Below, in pieces: positions 46,235 through 58,158 of a DNA stretch of 64,000 bases. The notes below the pieces were generated by a model that was given only the letters and a program-made list of their open reading frames with translations, was not told the origin of the DNA and did no database searches. Within the stretch, counting starts at the first letter, position 1; the number at the start of each line of letters is the position of its first letter. Source of the stretch: Vibrio mimicus CAIM 602 (GTDB taxonomy: Bacteria > Pseudomonadota > Gammaproteobacteria > Enterobacterales > Vibrionaceae); NCBI RefSeq assembly GCF_000338875.1, contig NZ_AOMO01000024.1, positions 124,001-188,000 on the forward strand. The letters run 5' to 3'. Both the position numbers and the translations under genes were made by a program.

Positions 46235-46880
46235 TAATGACTTATCCAATTCTTGTTTTACTTGGGTCGAATGGCACTCATCATACCACTACTTAGTACG
46301 ACTCGAAAACCAAGCATCGATAATCTTGTCACAAAGCAAACATAGTGTAATTACTCTAATTTAACCTGAGTGAATCATTGTTATCAATTTGCTTAAAAGA
46401 TGGGTGTTAAGCAATTTTCTAGAATACGACTGCACAAAGCGCCTGAAATTAAATGAATGCAGCTCACACTCTCCTATTTCTTTTTAGCAAAATAAACTTA
46501 CTCCAAAGAGGTATTTCTTCAGAGTTAAGATGTATTAAATTCAATTTCGCCTAACTCACGGCTTCTAAATGAATTTTTCATCATCTTTGTGCTATGCTTA
46601 CACCACTTAGATCGCGTTTTTTAACGAAAGTTTATTGAGTCTTTATCATAATGATATTTGTTGTTGACTATTATGTAACGACAAGTAGAGTTGCGGTCGA
46701 AGTACGGAGTGCTTGTTTTTCTCAAGGAGTGAATTGGTAAGAATATAATCGAATGAGCGAAATTATTTTCTTTCTAATTCACTGTTGATGAAGATTTTGT
46801 TTGAACACTGAGTCGGATGTTTTCGTGAGAACAGGCACGACACAAAGTCTATCGATAACAACAGTTTAAGAGTAATCATC
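46235..46880. other. Long divergent intergenic region, fadR-nhaB
   Basis: About 645 bp, AT-rich, with no convincing gene. Visible elements: TGCTATGCTTACA near 46590 (extended -10-like), a 13-bp palindrome TATCATAATGATA at 46644-46656, and a TTGACT near 46665. An 11-codon frame at 46754 has no good ribosome site. It must hold the promoters of both genes and could hide a small RNA. Confidence 0.5.
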
Positions 46881-48473
46881 ATGCCGATGTCCCTCGGAAA
46901 TGCGTTTATCAAGAATTTCCTTGGTAAAGCGCCTGATTGGTACAAAGTTGCCATCATTGCTTTTCTTATTATTAACCCAATCGTATTCTTTTTTATCAAT
47001 CCCTTCCTTGCAGGCTGGCTATTGGTAGTTGAATTTATTTTCACCCTTGCCATGGCTCTCAAATGCTACCCACTACAACCCGGTGGTTTGCTCGCCATCG
47101 AGGCGATTGCGATTGGCATGACTAGCCCAGGGCAAGTAAAGCATGAACTGGTCGCCAACATTGAAGTACTACTCCTGTTGGTATTTATGGTGGCTGGTAT
47201 CTACTTTATGAAACAGCTTCTGCTGTTCATTTTCACTAAGATCCTACTCGGCATTCGCTCGAAAGTTCTGCTTTCAGTGGCCTTTAGCGTTACCGCTGCT
47301 TTCCTATCTGCATTCCTTGATGCGCTGACTGTTATTGCCGTTATCATTAGCGTCGCGGTAGGTTTCTACTCTATCTACCACAAAGTGGCGTCAGGTCAGA
47401 GTATCCACTCTTCTCACGATCACACTCATGATGATGGTATCCCTGAGTTAACTCGTGATGACTTGGAAAACTACCGTGCATTCTTACGTTCACTGCTTAT
47501 GCACGCAGGTGTTGGTACCGCTCTAGGCGGCGTAACCACCATGGTTGGCGAACCACAGAACTTAATCATTGCTGATCAAGCGGGCTGGCTCTTCGGTGAA
47601 TTCTTAGTTCGTATGGCACCCGTGACTGTTCCTGTCTTTATCGCAGGTATTTTGACTTGTGTGTTCGTCGAGAAATTCCGCCTATTTGGTTATGGTGCTC
47701 GCTTACCTGCAAACGTTCGCCAAATCCTGCTTGATTTTGATTCGGAAGAGCGCAAAAACCGCACAAACCAAGATGTTGCAAAATTATGGGTTCAAGGTGC
47801 TATTGCAATTTGGCTGATTGTTGGTCTAGCTCTGCACTTGGCTGCTGTTGGCTTAATCGGTTTGTCGGTTATCATTCTTGCAACAGCCTTTACGGGTGTA
47901 ATTGAAGAACACTCATTAGGTAAAGCCTTTGAAGAAGCTCTGCCTTTTACTGCTTTGCTCGCTGTGTTTTTCTCCGTGGTGGCGGTGATTATCGACCAAG
48001 AGCTGTTTAAACCTGTTATTGATGCAGTACTGAATGTGGAAGACCATGGCACGCAGCTCGCTCTGTTCTATGTGGCGAATGGTCTGCTCTCGATGGTGTC
48101 AGACAACGTGTTTGTTGGTACGGTTTACATTACTGAAGTGAAAACCGCTCTAATGGAAGGCATGATCTCTCGTGATCAATTTGACTTACTGGCTGTCGCG
48201 ATTAACACGGGAACTAACTTACCATCCGTTGCGACTCCTAACGGTCAAGCAGCATTCTTATTCTTACTGACATCTGCACTGGCTCCACTTATCCGCCTTT
48301 CTTATGGGCGTATGGTGATTATGGCTTTCCCATACACCATAGTACTATCTATCGTTGGTCTAATGGGTATCATGTTCTTGCTAGAGCCGATGACTGAATT
48401 GTTCTATAGCATGGGCTGGATCAATCACCATGTTGTACCTGCAGCCAATACTTTGCTGCAAGGTGGCCACTAA
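46881..48473 (+). CDS. nhaB: Na+/H+ antiporter NhaB
   Basis: A 530-aa inner-membrane antiporter that expels Na+ in exchange for H+; it is relevant to a halophilic Vibrio. About 12 hydrophobic helices are visible, with the conserved charged membrane residues in [15 protein letters not shown] and GVIEEHS. A His/Asp-rich cytoplasmic loop ([11 protein letters not shown], near 175) interrupts the helices and could bind metal or sense pH. The start is [15 protein letters not shown]. It is followed by a terminator and dsbB, the same order as in E. coli (fadR-nhaB-dsbB). Confidence 0.96.
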   Translation: MPMSLGNAFIKNFLGKAPDWYKVAIIAFLIINPIVFFFINPFLAGWLLVVEFIFTLAMALKCYPLQPGGLLAIEAIAIGMTSPGQVKHELVANIEVLLLLVFMVAGIYFMKQLLLFIFTKILLGIRSKVLLSVAFSVTAAFLSAFLDALTVIAVIISVAVGFYSIYHKVASGQSIHSSHDHTHDDGIPELTRDDLENYRAFLRSLLMHAGVGTALGGVTTMVGEPQNLIIADQAGWLFGEFLVRMAPVTVPVFIAGILTCVFVEKFRLFGYGARLPANVRQILLDFDSEERKNRTNQDVAKLWVQGAIAIWLIVGLALHLAAVGLIGLSVIILATAFTGVIEEHSLGKAFEEALPFTALLAVFFSVVAVIIDQELFKPVIDAVLNVEDHGTQLALFYVANGLLSMVSDNVFVGTVYITEVKTALMEGMISRDQFDLLAVAINTGTNLPSVATPNGQAAFLFLLTSALAPLIRLSYGRMVIMAFPYTIVLSIVGLMGIMFLLEPMTELFYSMGWINHHVVPAANTLLQGGH

Positions 48474-48506
48474 TTTTCAGTTGAACCTGAAACTATTCCA
48501 AGATAA

Positions 48507-48537
48507 AAAGCTCTGAGTATTCAGAGCTTTTCTTTTT
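48507..48537 (+). terminator. Terminator after nhaB
   Basis: AAAAGCTCTGA / TCAGAGCTTTTC stem with a 4-base loop, followed by TTTTTC; it precedes the dsbB start by ~17 bp. Confidence 0.85.
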
Positions 48538-48553
48538 CAACAAGGATCTCACT

Positions 48554-49075
48554 GTGCATTTATTATCCTCACTTAAAACCTTTTCTCTATCACGACTATC
48601 TTGGCTATTACTGCTGGCTTTTGTGGTTTTCTTTACTCTTTGTGCAATGTACTTCCAACATGTGATGCTACTAGCGCCCTGCGTGATGTGTATTTACGAA
48701 CGTATTGCTATGTTTGGCATTGGAGTCGCCGCAATTATCGGTGCTATTGCGCCGACCAACCCACTCTTACGCTGGTTAGGCTTTGCCACTTGGGGAGCAA
48801 GCAGCTACAAGGGGTTAATGCTGTCCATCGAACATGTTAACTACCAATTTAATCCTTCACCGTTTGCAACTTGTGATCTGTTTGTTTCTTTCCCGTCTTG
48901 GGCACCACTCAATCAATGGGCGCCAAATCTGTTTGAAGCGTATGGTGACTGTAGCAAGGTGGTATGGCAATTTTTAACCCTTTCCATGCCTCAATGGTTA
49001 GTCGTTATTTTTGCTGCTAACTTACTGGCATTAGGCGTGTTCATCATTGCGCAAGTAGCCAAAACATCGCGCTAA
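48554..49075 (+). CDS. dsbB: Disulfide bond formation protein DsbB
   Basis: A 173-aa inner-membrane protein that re-oxidises DsbA and passes electrons to quinone. Four membrane helices and both redox pairs are present: APCVMCIYER (Cys41/Cys44, E. coli numbering) and a second pair, Cys in ATCDLF and YGDCSKVVW. The start is a GTG at 48554 with AAGGATCTCACT upstream; no ATG is available nearby. In Vibrio this is needed for folding of many secreted proteins. Confidence 0.95.
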   Translation: MHLLSSLKTFSLSRLSWLLLLAFVVFFTLCAMYFQHVMLLAPCVMCIYERIAMFGIGVAAIIGAIAPTNPLLRWLGFATWGASSYKGLMLSIEHVNYQFNPSPFATCDLFVSFPSWAPLNQWAPNLFEAYGDCSKVVWQFLTLSMPQWLVVIFAANLLALGVFIIAQVAKTSR

Positions 49076-49096
49076 CTGATCCATATTAATGACCAC

Positions 49097-49127
49097 AAAA
49101 AAGGCGCGTTAAGCGCCTTTTTGTTTT
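49097..49127. terminator. Bidirectional terminator between dsbB and ftsK
   Basis: AAAAAAGGCGC / GCGCCTTTTT with a 5-base loop, followed by GTTTTTTA; the ftsK stop lies immediately beyond. Confidence 0.9.
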
Positions 49128-51971
49128 TTAATCACGTACTGGTGCAGGAGCCAATACATCACGGTTTCCGTTATGCCCCGGCGCGCTGACAATACCCTGA
49201 GCTTCAAGTTGCTCGACAATCCTCGCCGCTCGGTTGTAGCCAATTTTGAAGCGACGCTGCACACCAGAGACAGAGCCTCGACGCGTTTCAACAACGTGTT
49301 CAACGACTTGATCAAACAGTGGGTCCAACTCTTCATCAGAGTCCAATTGTTCACCCGGTAACATAGCTTCTGGGCCATGATCGCCTTGGATAATCTCACT
49401 GATGTAATTAGGTTTGCCTCTTGCCTTCCAGTTATTGACCACCGCATGAACATCATCATCCGAAGCAAATGCACCATGCACACGAATCGTATGACTTGAG
49501 CCAGGTGGCAAATAAAGCATATCACCCATACCAAGCAGAGATTCCGCACCACTCTGATCCAAAATCGTTCGTGAGTCCGTTTTTGTAGAAACGGTGAAAG
49601 CAACACGAGTCGGAATGTTGGCCTTAATCAGACCTGTAATCACATCCACCGATGGACGCTGTGTTGCCAAAATAAGGTGAATACCCGCAGCACGCGCTTT
49701 TTGCGCCAAGCGAGCAATCAACTCTTCCACTTTTTTGCCAACCACCATCATCAGGTCAGCAAACTCATCCACAACGACCACGATATAAGGCAGTTTTTCA
49801 AGCAATGGAGGCTCACTATCCATACTATCTCCCTCTTTCCAGAGAGGATCATAGATTGGATGCCCGGCTTCAGCTGCCATACGTAACTTATCATTGAAAC
49901 CTTTGATATTACGTACACCCAGTACTGACATAAGCTTGTAGCGACGTTCCATCTCTCCCACACACCAGCGCAGTGCGTTAGATGCATCCTTCATATCTGT
50001 CACAACTTCCGCTAAGAGATGAGGAATGCCTTCATAGACAGAAAGCTCCAGCATTTTCGGGTCAATCATAATAAAACGTACATCTTCAGGAGACGCTTTA
50101 TACAGCATACTCAGAATCATTACGTTAACGCCGACCGACTTACCAGAACCCGTGGTACCCGCCACCAGCACATGAGGCATTTTTGACAAGTCAGCCACCA
50201 CCGCATCACCTGCGATGTCTTGTCCAAGCACTACGGTGGTCGGGGATTTAGACTCTTTAAATTGTGGGCTTGCAATAACATCGGACAGATAAACCGTCTG
50301 GCGTGACATATTTGGCAATTCAAGCCCAACATAAGGTTTACCAGGAATCACTTCCACCACTCGAACAGCAATGGCTGAAAGCGAGCGAGCTAAGTCCATC
50401 GATAGACTAGAAATTCGGCTTACTTTAACGCCCGGTGCCAAATCTAATTCAAAACGGGTGATCACCGGCCCTGGGAAAATATCCACCACCTGTGCCTGAA
50501 TTTTGTAATCTGCCAACTTAGATTCAACCAAGCGAGCGATCTCTTCCAACGCATCGCGATCAATAAAGTTTTCACGCTTCTCAGGATGGTAAAGCAGCTC
50601 CAATGTTGGCATAGGCTCTGTAGGCTTAGGTAAATTAACTGCTTTTTGCACTAAGAATGGATTCTGTTTTGCGACTGCACTCGCTTGCGCTTCAGCAACC
50701 ATACTTTGGAATGCTGTCACATCACGATTATCAGGGTCGTCTTCCTCTTCCCAATCACTATCCATAACGGGAGATGCGGTAACAGAAGGCACCACCTCCA
50801 AATCGTCTTCTTCATCTGACCAATCTAGATTGGAAATGCTCGGCTCAACCTCTTCGTCTTCCACATCGATATTGAACGAGTGACTGAAATTATCTGAACT
50901 TACGTCATCCTCATCATCCACACTTGGAGCGCTCACAGATAGTTCGGGGTCAGATAACGCAGCCATACTTGTTGCTAGAGGTTGTTCTACATCCTCATCC
51001 GCGTAATCATCCATCAATCGAGCTTGTTGCTCTAACTCTTCAATGGTTGCATTCCATTGCTGCGTACGAGATGACGACACAGGCTCAGGCTGAACATACT
51101 GTGTAGCTACTCGTTGGCGTGCAATTACGACAGGTTCAGGTTGTGGTTCGATACGAACTTCCGGCTGCTCTCTTTCTTCTGGCATATGAATATTGAAGCG
51201 ACGGGGGCTCAGCGAAGGCTCTTCAACTTCAACCTCTGGTTCGGTCGTCAACGAGAATGTTGGCTCAAGATCTTCCTCAGGCAACTCAGGTTTAACTAAA
51301 GCAGGAGTCACACGCTCCGCTTTTTCACCGCGTAAGCGATTAAATAGCCCAACAAAAGCAGCGATACTGCGATCACCAATCCACTCAACAATACGTAACC
51401 AAGAAATCCCGGTTAACAGTGTGAACCCTGCCCCCCACAAAAAGAGCAGTACTAGTGTTGTCCCTAATAGATTCAAAGTTGGCAAAGCTAGGCTGGTAAG
51501 AACATCACCAATCACGCCGCCAGAAGAAAAATACCAAATATCATCGAAGTTAATATCGGCTAAGCCACAACTGGTCAGTAAGACGATAGATAAGCCAAGA
51601 AGCCTTGTTCCCCAAAGCGTAAAATCAATTTCTTCACCTTCATCGCGCTTTCGTAAAACAACCCACGCAGCAAACGCAATAATGAATGGTAACGGATAAG
51701 CTAATGAACCGAACACAAAAAACAATGTATCTGCCAGCCATGCCCCAAGTAAACCGCCCGCATTATGGATATCAGCCCCCCACGCGGTCTGTGACCATGA
51801 AGGATCAGCAGGATTAAAACTGAACAGGGCAATTGCAAGGAAAATAGAAGACAAGAAAGCTAAGATTAACCCGCTTTCTTTAAGACGTTGTGAGCCATTG
51901 AGACGAGGAGATGCAGCCTCTTCGCTCGTTTTAATAATGGTTTCGACTTTATTTTTGTTCTCTTTGAACAT
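49128..51971 (-). CDS. ftsK: DNA translocase FtsK
   Basis: A 947-aa septum-bound DNA pump for chromosome segregation and XerCD dimer resolution. In order: four N-terminal membrane helices (~30-190), an acidic, repetitive linker (~210-440, rich in Glu, Pro, Ser), the RecA-like motor with Walker [15 protein letters not shown] near residue 610 and Walker [11 protein letters not shown], and the gamma winged-helix domain that reads KOPS ([20 protein letters not shown]). The linker is shorter than in E. coli (1329 aa). It lies downstream of lrp, as in many gamma-proteobacteria. Confidence 0.97.
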   Translation of the reverse strand: MFKENKNKVETIIKTSEEAASPRLNGSQRLKESGLILAFLSSIFLAIALFSFNPADPSWSQTAWGADIHNAGGLLGAWLADTLFFVFGSLAYPLPFIIAFAAWVVLRKRDEGEEIDFTLWGTRLLGLSIVLLTSCGLADINFDDIWYFSSGGVIGDVLTSLALPTLNLLGTTLVLLFLWGAGFTLLTGISWLRIVEWIGDRSIAAFVGLFNRLRGEKAERVTPALVKPELPEEDLEPTFSLTTEPEVEVEEPSLSPRRFNIHMPEEREQPEVRIEPQPEPVVIARQRVATQYVQPEPVSSSRTQQWNATIEELEQQARLMDDYADEDVEQPLATSMAALSDPELSVSAPSVDDEDDVSSDNFSHSFNIDVEDEEVEPSISNLDWSDEEDDLEVVPSVTASPVMDSDWEEEDDPDNRDVTAFQSMVAEAQASAVAKQNPFLVQKAVNLPKPTEPMPTLELLYHPEKRENFIDRDALEEIARLVESKLADYKIQAQVVDIFPGPVITRFELDLAPGVKVSRISSLSMDLARSLSAIAVRVVEVIPGKPYVGLELPNMSRQTVYLSDVIASPQFKESKSPTTVVLGQDIAGDAVVADLSKMPHVLVAGTTGSGKSVGVNVMILSMLYKASPEDVRFIMIDPKMLELSVYEGIPHLLAEVVTDMKDASNALRWCVGEMERRYKLMSVLGVRNIKGFNDKLRMAAEAGHPIYDPLWKEGDSMDSEPPLLEKLPYIVVVVDEFADLMMVVGKKVEELIARLAQKARAAGIHLILATQRPSVDVITGLIKANIPTRVAFTVSTKTDSRTILDQSGAESLLGMGDMLYLPPGSSHTIRVHGAFASDDDVHAVVNNWKARGKPNYISEIIQGDHGPEAMLPGEQLDSDEELDPLFDQVVEHVVETRRGSVSGVQRRFKIGYNRAARIVEQLEAQGIVSAPGHNGNRDVLAPAPVRD

Positions 51972-52040
51972 AAACCAACTTGAATATGATTAAGGCCATT
52001 CTGCGCAACACTATACGCAGTTTCATGGCGTTGAAACAGT

Positions 52041-52062
52041 CCGAGCGGCTAACGCCGCTCGG
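52041..52062. terminator. Perfect hairpin between lrp and ftsK
   Basis: CCGAGCGGC / GCCGCTCGG, 9-bp GC-rich stem with loop TAAC. On the + side it is followed by TTTGTTTG, on the minus side by ACTGTTTC. It may partly terminate lrp transcripts before ftsK or serve as an mRNA-stability element. Confidence 0.6.
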
Positions 52063-52148
52063 TTTGTTTGAAGATTTAACCATATCAAGGGCAAAAACCC
52101 AATTCGCGAAAGTCAGAATGTGGAAAGATCTCCAACATTCGCTTAAGG

Positions 52149-52643
52149 CTAGCGAGTTTTAATCACTAATTGGTTGGTTTGCTTCACTTCTTCCATGACC
52201 ACGTAAGTACGTGTGTCATTCACCCCAGGTAGACGAAGTAGAGTATCACCTAACAAACGACGATAGGCGCCCATATCCGATACACGGGTTTTTAGCAGAT
52301 AGTCAAAATCACCCGAAACGAGGTGACACTCTTGAATATCATCCAGCTTTTGTACTGCGGTATTAAACTGTTCAAACACATCGGGCGCACCGCGATTTAA
52401 CGTAATTTCAACAAACACCAACAGTGACGCATCCAAATACTGAGGATTCAATAACGCGGTATAACCGGTAATAAATCCTTGGCGCTCGAGACGACGAACA
52501 CGCTCAAGACACGGTGTAGGCGAAAGACCCACACGTTTCGACAATTCTACGTTTGAAATTCGACCATCTTTCTGCAATTCATTCAATATATTGCGATCAA
52601 TACGGTCTAAGTCCTTAGACGGCTTCTTATAACTATCCACCAT
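52149..52643 (-). CDS. lrp: Leucine-responsive regulatory protein
   Basis: A 164-aa global regulator (E. coli 164 aa) that responds to leucine and alanine. The DNA-binding helix-turn-helix spans ISNVELSKRVGLSPTPCLER, and the C-terminal RAM domain has HLVSGDFDYLL. It is divergent from ald, which is a classic Lrp/AldR-type target arrangement; control of ald by Lrp is likely but inferred. The 155-bp AT-rich region between them is suited to Lrp wrapping. Confidence 0.97.
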   Translation of the reverse strand: MVDSYKKPSKDLDRIDRNILNELQKDGRISNVELSKRVGLSPTPCLERVRRLERQGFITGYTALLNPQYLDASLLVFVEITLNRGAPDVFEQFNTAVQKLDDIQECHLVSGDFDYLLKTRVSDMGAYRRLLGDTLLRLPGVNDTRTYVVMEEVKQTNQLVIKTR

Positions 52644-52798
52644 TTTTTATTCCACCTTATTACTTCCTTGCAAAAAAATATACTACAACTTTTTAATATT
52701 CAGCATCAAATTTTTCAGACTAGTTACTATACTAGCCATAAATTCGATAGAACAACCATACAATAGTCAATACAACCAAATAAATCTAAGGAGTTAGG

Positions 52799-53923
52799 AT
52801 GATCATTGGCGTTCCTAAAGAAATCAAGAACCACGAGTATCGTGTGGGCATGATTCCAGCCAGCGTGCGGGAACTTGTCTCACACGGACACCAAGTTTAC
52901 GTAGAAACAAATGCCGGTTCCGGCATCGGCTTTTCAGACGATGATTACATCGCTGTAGGCGCATCCATTCTTCCTACTGCTGCAGACGTCTTCGCGAAAG
53001 CAGAGATGATTGTAAAGGTCAAAGAACCTCAAGCTGTAGAGCGAGCCATGCTTAAAGAGGGGCAAATTTTATTTACTTATTTGCACCTCGCTCCAGATTT
53101 TCCACAAACTGAAGAGCTAATCAAGAGCAAAGCTGTCTGCATAGCCTATGAGACTGTAACAGATAATATGGGTCGCTTACCACTACTCGCACCTATGTCT
53201 GAAGTTGCAGGCCGAATGTCCATTCAGGCTGGCGCTCAAACCCTCGAAAAATCACGCGGTGGTAGTGGTTTGTTGCTCGGTGGCGTACCCGGTGTTGCTC
53301 CAGCCAAAGTCGTCGTCATCGGTGGCGGTGTCGTAGGTGCCAACGCTGCGCGTATGGCGATTGGACTACGAGCTGATGTCACTATCTTAGATCGCAACAT
53401 CGATACCCTGCGCAAACTTGATGAAGAGTTTCAAGGCCGAGCTAACGTGGTTTACTCCACCACTGATGCTATAGAAAAATACGTATTAGAAGCCGATTTA
53501 GTCATCGGGGCGGTCCTTATCCCCGGCGCTGCTGCTCCCAAACTGGTCACCAAACAACACATCCAACGCATGAAACCAGGTTCAGCGGTCGTTGACGTTG
53601 CCATCGATCAAGGTGGTTGCTTCGAAACTTCTCACCCTACAACTCACGCAGAACCCACTTATATCGTTGATGATGTAGTTCATTACTGCGTAGCGAATAT
53701 GCCCGGTGCTGTGGCGCGTACTTCTACTTTTGCCCTTAATAACGCCACGCTACCATATATCGTTAAGCTCGCCAATAAAGGCTACCAAAAAGCCTTGTTG
53801 GAAGACGCAGGATTTTTAAAAGGCCTCAACGTAATTCACGGAAAAGTGACTTATAAAGAGGTTGCAGAAAACTTTGGCCTCGATTACGTCGAGCCCGCCA
53901 AAGCGATTGCGATGTTCAATTAA
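52799..53923 (+). CDS. ald: Alanine dehydrogenase
   Basis: A 374-aa cytoplasmic enzyme converting L-alanine to pyruvate and ammonia with NAD+. The N-terminus [18 protein letters not shown] with substrate-contacting Lys/Arg, the catalytic segment [10 protein letters not shown] (His ~95) and the NAD-binding [15 protein letters not shown] (~residue 172) are complete. AAGGAGTTAGG precedes the ATG. It is divergent from lrp, whose product senses alanine, so induction by alanine is probable. Confidence 0.97.
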   Translation: MIIGVPKEIKNHEYRVGMIPASVRELVSHGHQVYVETNAGSGIGFSDDDYIAVGASILPTAADVFAKAEMIVKVKEPQAVERAMLKEGQILFTYLHLAPDFPQTEELIKSKAVCIAYETVTDNMGRLPLLAPMSEVAGRMSIQAGAQTLEKSRGGSGLLLGGVPGVAPAKVVVIGGGVVGANAARMAIGLRADVTILDRNIDTLRKLDEEFQGRANVVYSTTDAIEKYVLEADLVIGAVLIPGAAAPKLVTKQHIQRMKPGSAVVDVAIDQGGCFETSHPTTHAEPTYIVDDVVHYCVANMPGAVARTSTFALNNATLPYIVKLANKGYQKALLEDAGFLKGLNVIHGKVTYKEVAENFGLDYVEPAKAIAMFN

Positions 53924-53930
53924 CCTTTCC

Positions 53931-53962
53931 GAGAGCCGATTTTATCGGCTCTCTCCTTTTTT
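53931..53962. terminator. Terminator after ald
   Basis: GAGAGCCGAT / ATCGGCTCTC, perfect 10-bp stem with a 3-base loop, followed by TCCTTTTTT. Sits between convergent genes; the opposite gene ends at its edge. Confidence 0.9.
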
Positions 53963-55169
53963 AGTCTTTGGTGCGATGTGCATTCACCACCAGATTTCTC
54001 GGCGTTACCTGACGCTCACAAAATTCACTAACGCTTACGTGATAGCCCTTTTCTTGTAAATAAAGTGCTTTATCCAACACCAACCAAATTTCTAGAAGCC
54101 GACGGAAACCTTCTTGCACTAAACTCACCCGCTCCATCTGCCAAAAACGCTGAAAACCAATGTGTTCAAAGTAAGCAAAATCGGCACACTCTAAATCTAA
54201 AGAAATGCTCTTTTCCTTGCTGGCCCATACACAAAATGCTGCAAACCCAAGGCTCAATTGCGACTTTTGAATGCTTGGAACGGAAACATATGACGAAAAA
54301 CCAAACTGCTGACTCAGCAAGGCATCAAAGCCTAAACGGTAAATCATCTCTTGCTGGCGATGTCGTTTGACTCTCTCTCCACCAGTGACGGTTTCCTGAA
54401 TAGGTAAACGCAATTCTTGACGAGTTAGTTTGAGTACTGAATTCTGTGCGACACTCGACATCGCTTGATAATGCTCGTCGTGAGTTAAGTGATAGCAACA
54501 TGGAGAGAAGCTGATTGCTTCAACACCTGCACTAGTAGCGTATTGCAGCATTCTGACATGTAAGTCACCACAAGCATGCAACGCGACAGCATGTGTAACT
54601 TGTTCAAACAAATTGACCGAGTCATTGGCGAAAGCATCACCTTGCACAAAGCGCATAGGTAATTTAAGCGCATCAGCTTCTTGCTGTCCTGAATGACAGA
54701 GTTCCGCTTGATATTCAAAACTCACTACTGGCTGCTGACTAACACTCGCTAAAATACGTCCCAGATAACCTTTTCCTGAACACCACTCCAACCACTGTTT
54801 ACCTTGGTGATGTGCAATAAGCACTTTGCCCATCGCCTCAATTTGTTGCCATTTTCTTCCCGGAATCCCTTTATCAAAATGCTTGGGTAGAGGAAGAGAT
54901 GGCATGTAAGGCGGCTTAGCCACAGTCATCGTACCTTTGATTTCGGCTAATGAGGGAAAAAACTCCGTCAGAATCTGCGTTAAACGTTCCGGATCCGCCT
55001 TGTACTCTTCTATTTCCTGCAAACTTAATGAATTAAGCCATTGATCCAGAGCAGGATGCTGCACTCCCCACGGCAATGCTTCCGCTCTGCAAGCGTGAAA
55101 CGCTTCATAGCGCCAGAATGGTTGAGTTTGAGTTAAAAACGAATCGAGTAACGTAAATTGTGAGTGCAT
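53961..55169 (-). CDS. Putative SAM-dependent methyltransferase (Methyltransf_32-like)
   Basis: A ~402-aa protein with a Rossmann methyltransferase core: motif I LEWCSGKGYLGRILA near residue 133, acidic motif II (SFEYQ), and the catalytic-like HACGDLHVRML. Further down, FSPCCYHL resembles the PCCH segment of rRNA/tRNA-modifying or related GCD14-like enzymes. The substrate is unknown. The start is the ATG giving MHSQFTLLDSF, with GGGAGGAAGC directly upstream; a longer opening at 55208 lacks this. N- and C-terminal parts have no recognisable domain. Confidence 0.8.
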   Translation of the reverse strand: MHSQFTLLDSFLTQTQPFWRYEAFHACRAEALPWGVQHPALDQWLNSLSLQEIEEYKADPERLTQILTEFFPSLAEIKGTMTVAKPPYMPSLPLPKHFDKGIPGRKWQQIEAMGKVLIAHHQGKQWLEWCSGKGYLGRILASVSQQPVVSFEYQAELCHSGQQEADALKLPMRFVQGDAFANDSVNLFEQVTHAVALHACGDLHVRMLQYATSAGVEAISFSPCCYHLTHDEHYQAMSSVAQNSVLKLTRQELRLPIQETVTGGERVKRHRQQEMIYRLGFDALLSQQFGFSSYVSVPSIQKSQLSLGFAAFCVWASKEKSISLDLECADFAYFEHIGFQRFWQMERVSLVQEGFRRLLEIWLVLDKALYLQEKGYHVSVSEFCERQVTPRNLVVNAHRTKD

Positions 55170-55231
55170 GCTTCCTCCCGATGGGCGAGCCATTCTAGGA
55201 GGAAGCACAAAGAAGGGGAAGTAAAAGCGCG

Positions 55232-56266
<1,035 letters not shown>

Positions 56267-56494
56267 TTATAACGTTTCGAGACGACAATTCCTAGCACTT
56301 ATCGAAAGAAGCGTGATTTGAATATTCAGCGTTTTGCGTATTCGGTGAAAAATTTGCCACGCAACACTCAAACTCATCGAGGGAAAGCGGTTTTTGCTTG
56401 ATAAAACAGGAATAATCAACAGAGTAAATTGTCGGGATCACATCGAGCGTGTATCCTTAATCGTTAGCCATTCAAAACTGAAGATACGGATTTT

Positions 56495-57259
56495 ATGAAT
56501 ATAGGTTTAATCATTGCTCTGGTGGCCATTTTGCTTATTTTGGTTCTTGGCTACAACATCATGTTGCAATACAGGGTGAAAGTAGAAAGTGCCAAGAAGC
56601 AAGAGTCTTCACGCTTTGTTGCGATTATTGATGCAACTGAAGACTTGATTGGTAATGCTCATCACCTCCCCTTCAGTAAAGAACTTTTGGTGTGCTTGAA
56701 TAACCGCATCCTAGATGCGCTGCAAAGCATGTATGACCTTGACCCCAAGAATAAACAACTGGCTCAACGTATTGAGAACATGAAGGGACAAATCAGTCAC
56801 CTTCAACAGAACCATCCAGGTGGTGAAAGTACTTCGTTTAAAGTGCCAAGCAGTGATAAACAAGCCATCATCATGCTGAAATTGGTGAAGCGTCTGCGTG
56901 ATACCATCCGCAGTGAGCACAATAAAGGGCGTTTTGAAACTCAAGCTTATGTAGCAGAAAATGCTCGCTTAGAGACCATTCAGATCCGCATTAACATCGA
57001 AAACGTAATCAAACGTGCAAACGACTCGATTCTACGTGGCCAACCGGGGACTGCGATTCAATTGCTCCGTAAAGGGATTGATGTACTAGCGGCTAAAAAT
57101 GACAGTTACTCTAACCAAGCACGTGAAAAACTTCAGACCATGTACGATGATCTAGAACAGAAACGTCAGCACAAAAGTGCTTCAGATCTTCAACAGATTG
57201 AAGAAAATGAACGCAAAAGTGACATGGACGTACTCTTTGGCGAAAAGAAAAAGTGGTAA
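56495..57259 (+). CDS. Membrane-anchored coiled-coil protein of unknown function (VC1908-like)
   Basis: A 254-aa protein: an N-terminal membrane helix (residues 2-24), then a cytoplasmic or periplasmic part that is almost wholly helical with coiled-coil character (VKVESAKKQESSRFVAI; IENMKGQISHLQQ; EKLQTMYDDLEQKRQ). It ends in MDVLFGEKKKW, a charged tail. I know the family only as conserved Vibrio/Shewanella proteins sometimes labelled DNA-repair ATPase; no P-loop is visible, so I do not support that name. Its start is divergent from cysB. Confidence 0.7.
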   Translation: MNIGLIIALVAILLILVLGYNIMLQYRVKVESAKKQESSRFVAIIDATEDLIGNAHHLPFSKELLVCLNNRILDALQSMYDLDPKNKQLAQRIENMKGQISHLQQNHPGGESTSFKVPSSDKQAIIMLKLVKRLRDTIRSEHNKGRFETQAYVAENARLETIQIRINIENVIKRANDSILRGQPGTAIQLLRKGIDVLAAKNDSYSNQAREKLQTMYDDLEQKRQHKSASDLQQIEENERKSDMDVLFGEKKKW

Positions 57260-57291
57260 CATACCGCGCGATATTGACTTGATTAACTTCA

Positions 57292-57312
57292 GGCCGCTAA
57301 CGCGGCCTTTTT
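57292..57312 (+). terminator. Hairpin terminator just upstream of miaE
   Basis: GGCCGC / GCGGCC with loop TAAC, followed by TTTTTATT. It ends only 15 bp before the miaE ATG, so miaE transcripts that begin upstream must read through it, or miaE has a promoter inside the preceding gene. Confidence 0.8.
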
Positions 57313-57326
57313 ATTAAATTGTGCCC

Positions 57327-58103
57327 ATGATTCAACCATCTGCTATTCAACAACTCTTAGAACCAATCAGCCGTTTTTTGCAATGCCCTACTCCTGATGA
57401 ATGGGTAGCAGAAGCGCGGAAGCCTGAAAACCTCCGTATTCTGCTGTTAGATCATTTGCTTTGCGAGCTGAAAGCCGGGCAATCAGCCATGTTCCTCATC
57501 CGTAAATATGCAGTGGATAAAGAGAGTGAGCTGTCGTTGCTCGATTGGTTTAAACCTTATGAAGATTTCGCTTACCGGAAGCTCGGTACCATTGAATCGT
57601 TAAAAGGCAAAAGCCAAATTTCAAAAGCCATCATCGCCAAATCAGACTCGCCTTATAGCCAAGATTTAATTGATAAAATGGTATTGCTGATCAAAGAAGA
57701 ACTGCACCACTTTTACCAAGTTTTGGAAATCATGCAGGCTCGTGATGTGGAATATGAATCGATACCCGCGAGTCGCTATGCGAAAGGGTTGTTATCACAC
57801 ATGAAGACCCATGAGCCACAAACGCTGATTGATAAACTTATTGTTGGGGCGTATATCGAGGCTCGCTCTTGTGAACGCTTTGCCAAATTAGCTCCATTTC
57901 TTGATGACGATATGGCGAAATTCTATGTTTCTTTGCTGCGTTCTGAGGCACGCCATTACCAAGATTATTTGCAACTTGCAGAGCAGATTGCAGGCTACGA
58001 CATCTCAGAGCGAGTTGCCTACTTTGGAAAAATCGAAGCAGAACTTATTTCTAGCCCAGATAATGATTTTAAGTTCCATAGTGGGATTCCTTCTTTCAAT
58101 TAG
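57327..58103 (+). CDS. miaE: tRNA-(ms2io6A37) hydroxylase MiaE
   Basis: A 258-aa di-iron monooxygenase that hydroxylates ms2i6A37 of tRNA. Ligand motifs of the ferritin-like fold are visible: KEELHHF (E..H), YIEARSCERF and RSEARHYQDY, giving the Glu-x-x-His pairs of the metal site. Salmonella MiaE is ~270 aa. I prefer the ATG at 57327; a GTG six bases earlier is possible. The ribosome site is poor because the terminator stem precedes it. Confidence 0.9.
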   Translation: MIQPSAIQQLLEPISRFLQCPTPDEWVAEARKPENLRILLLDHLLCELKAGQSAMFLIRKYAVDKESELSLLDWFKPYEDFAYRKLGTIESLKGKSQISKAIIAKSDSPYSQDLIDKMVLLIKEELHHFYQVLEIMQARDVEYESIPASRYAKGLLSHMKTHEPQTLIDKLIVGAYIEARSCERFAKLAPFLDDDMAKFYVSLLRSEARHYQDYLQLAEQIAGYDISERVAYFGKIEAELISSPDNDFKFHSGIPSFN

Positions 58104-58115
58104 CTCCCCAAAATA

Positions 58116-58146
58116 AAGCCCTACCATGAGGTAGGGCTTGCTTTCA
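58116..58146. terminator. Bidirectional terminator between miaE and the metalloprotease gene
   Basis: AAGCCCTACC / GGTAGGGCTT, perfect 10-bp stem with loop ATGA, flanked by AAAT and GCTTTCAC. Serves two convergent genes. Confidence 0.8.
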
Positions 58147-58158
58147 CTTTGGGCGATC

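Noticed and set aside
46754..46789. Eleven-codon ORF upstream of nhaB as a leader peptide
   Set aside because: No properly spaced ribosome site and no biased codon run that would suggest attenuation.
56495..57259. DNA-repair ATPase label for the coiled-coil protein
   Set aside because: No Walker A or B motif is visible; the sequence is a membrane helix plus coiled coil.
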